Source: Fulvimarina sp039652615
GTDB lineage: Bacteria; Pseudomonadota; Alphaproteobacteria; Rhizobiales; Rhizobiaceae
DNA length: 64,000 nucleotides
Assembly (NCBI RefSeq): GCF_039652615.1
Contig: NZ_JBDJAC010000006.1
Location: 1-64,000 of the forward strand
Direction: 5' to 3'
The first letter of the stretch is position 1; each line of letters opens with the position of its first letter. Positions 63,539 through 64,000 of the stretch are shown here, piece by piece. The notes beneath the pieces are model-generated. The model ran no database searches, had not been told where the DNA came from, and was given only the letters and a program-made list of their open reading frames with translations. Made by a program: the position numbers and the translations under genes.

Positions 63539-63861
63539 GCGACCCGCAAGCACAGGCCGCGCTCGCAGCGCGAATGGCCGTTCTCGGCGACAAATTCCGT
63601 GCCCGGACGAGCGAACAGTATGGCGATCTCGCCAGCCTTTGCGAGAAGCATGAGCCAAGCCCATCCGAATGCGAGGCCATCCGGCGGATCGCCCATAGCC
63701 TTGCTGGCTCGGCAGGTCTCTTCGGTTATCACGACATCGCGCGGCAGGCGGCGAATGTGGAAGACGCGATCCTGCAGCGCTCGCCGCCGGATGTCGTGGC
63801 GCGGGAGCTCTGCGAACTCTGTTCGCTTCTTAAAGCGGATGTCGTAAGAGCCGGAGCCTGA
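63535..63861 (+). CDS. Hpt-domain histidine phosphotransfer protein
   Basis: A 108-residue all-helical protein. The phosphorylatable His54 lies in RRIAHSLAGSAGLFGYHDIA, the classical Hpt motif HSLxGSAGxxG. The start overlaps the stop of the REC-GGDEF-PilZ gene (ATGA), so it likely passes phosphate to or from that receiver domain. It has no kinase domain, so it needs a separate histidine kinase. Confidence 0.9.
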   Translation: MSDPQAQAALAARMAVLGDKFRARTSEQYGDLASLCEKHEPSPSECEAIRRIAHSLAGSAGLFGYHDIARQAANVEDAILQRSPPDVVARELCELCSLLKADVVRAGA

Positions 63862-63887
63862 TCAGGAGTTCCCAAGCCGGAGTGAGC

Positions 63888-64000
63888 ATGCCGCACCCAG
63901 TATCGAAGACGGAGACCGACCATGGCGATCCTGCCGCAAGTCCCGAATTGGACGAAGCGATGACCGGGTCCCGTCCGATCGTGAAGGTTGTGACCGGCGA
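63888..64000 (+). CDS. 5' part of an unidentified protein, runs off the window
   Basis: An open frame from the ATG at 63888, preceded by CGGAGTGAG, reads MPHPVSKTETDHGDPAASPE and continues to the window end. A second start at 63960 (MTGSRPIVKVVTG) is possible. It follows the Hpt gene by 26 bp and is probably part of the same signalling operon. Too little is present to name a family. Confidence 0.5.
   Translation, partial: MPHPVSKTETDHGDPAASPELDEAMTGSRPIVKVVTG

Noticed and set aside
62216..63664. A 482-codon minus-strand open frame opposite the REC-PilZ gene
   Set aside because: The plus strand carries receiver, PilZ and Hpt motifs. The minus frame has none and ends inside the next gene.

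Overview
The window looks like the chromosome or a large replicon of a GC-rich alphaproteobacterium, most likely of the order Hyphomicrobiales (Rhizobiales). The reasons are a trehalose/alpha-glucoside locus built like the rhizobial thu and agl operons, a DUF992 secreted protein, many ATGA-coupled genes, and an interspersed palindromic intergenic repeat of the kind common in that order. A family-level guess (Aurantimonadaceae or Rhizobiaceae-like) is only an impression. No rRNA, tRNA or CRISPR array was seen.

Layout. 0.2-3.4 kb: a response regulator, a TctE-like histidine kinase and a periplasmic binding protein in one overlapping operon. 3.5-13.1 kb: a LacI repressor divergent from thuA-thuB-like genes, then an ABC sugar transporter, an AglA-like alpha-glucosidase and a MalK-type ATPase. 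13.4-18.8 kb: fatty-acid desaturase, short Hsp70-like protein, DUF992 protein, sorbosone-dehydrogenase-like protein and an IS3-family remnant. 18.9-36 kb: an oxidative-metabolism and stress region with two MpaB-family (DUF2236) oxygenases, a VanB-type reductase, ohr/ohrR, a TetR-controlled EmrAB-like efflux pair, a second TetR gene divergent from an IorAB-type molybdenum hydroxylase plus a three-haem cytochrome c, and a chemoreceptor. 36.1-62.2 kb: a 25-kb amino-compound catabolic island lying between two damaged, same-orientation IS6-family elements. 62.3-64 kb: a REC / degenerate-GGDEF / PilZ protein, an Hpt protein and the start of a further gene.

How the genes fit together. The most interesting signal is an identical 18-bp palindrome, TATTCCCGANNGGGAATA, found at three places: upstream of the first MpaB oxygenase/VanB operon, in the TetR-iorAB divergent region, and upstream of the second MpaB oxygenase. 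At both MpaB promoters it overlaps a plausible -10 box. This predicts a local TetR regulon joining two putative C=C-cleaving or oxygenating MpaB enzymes to an aldehyde-oxidising molybdoenzyme that passes electrons to cytochrome c: a candidate undescribed degradation or detoxification pathway.

In the IS6-bracketed island, a HYKK-like small-molecule kinase sits next to a class III PLP enzyme whose sequence resembles the phospho-lyases ETNPPL/PHYKPL rather than ordinary transaminases. Together with a dipeptide-type ABC transporter, two FAD amine/amino-acid oxidoreductases, two aldehyde dehydrogenases, a class III aminotransferase, an ArgE-like deacylase, a DSD1-family aldolase and an Lrp regulator, this suggests catabolism of a hydroxylated amine or amino acid through phosphorylation and phospho-elimination to a semialdehyde. 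The ornithine-cyclodeaminase-family gene at the island edge is cut by the left IS relic.
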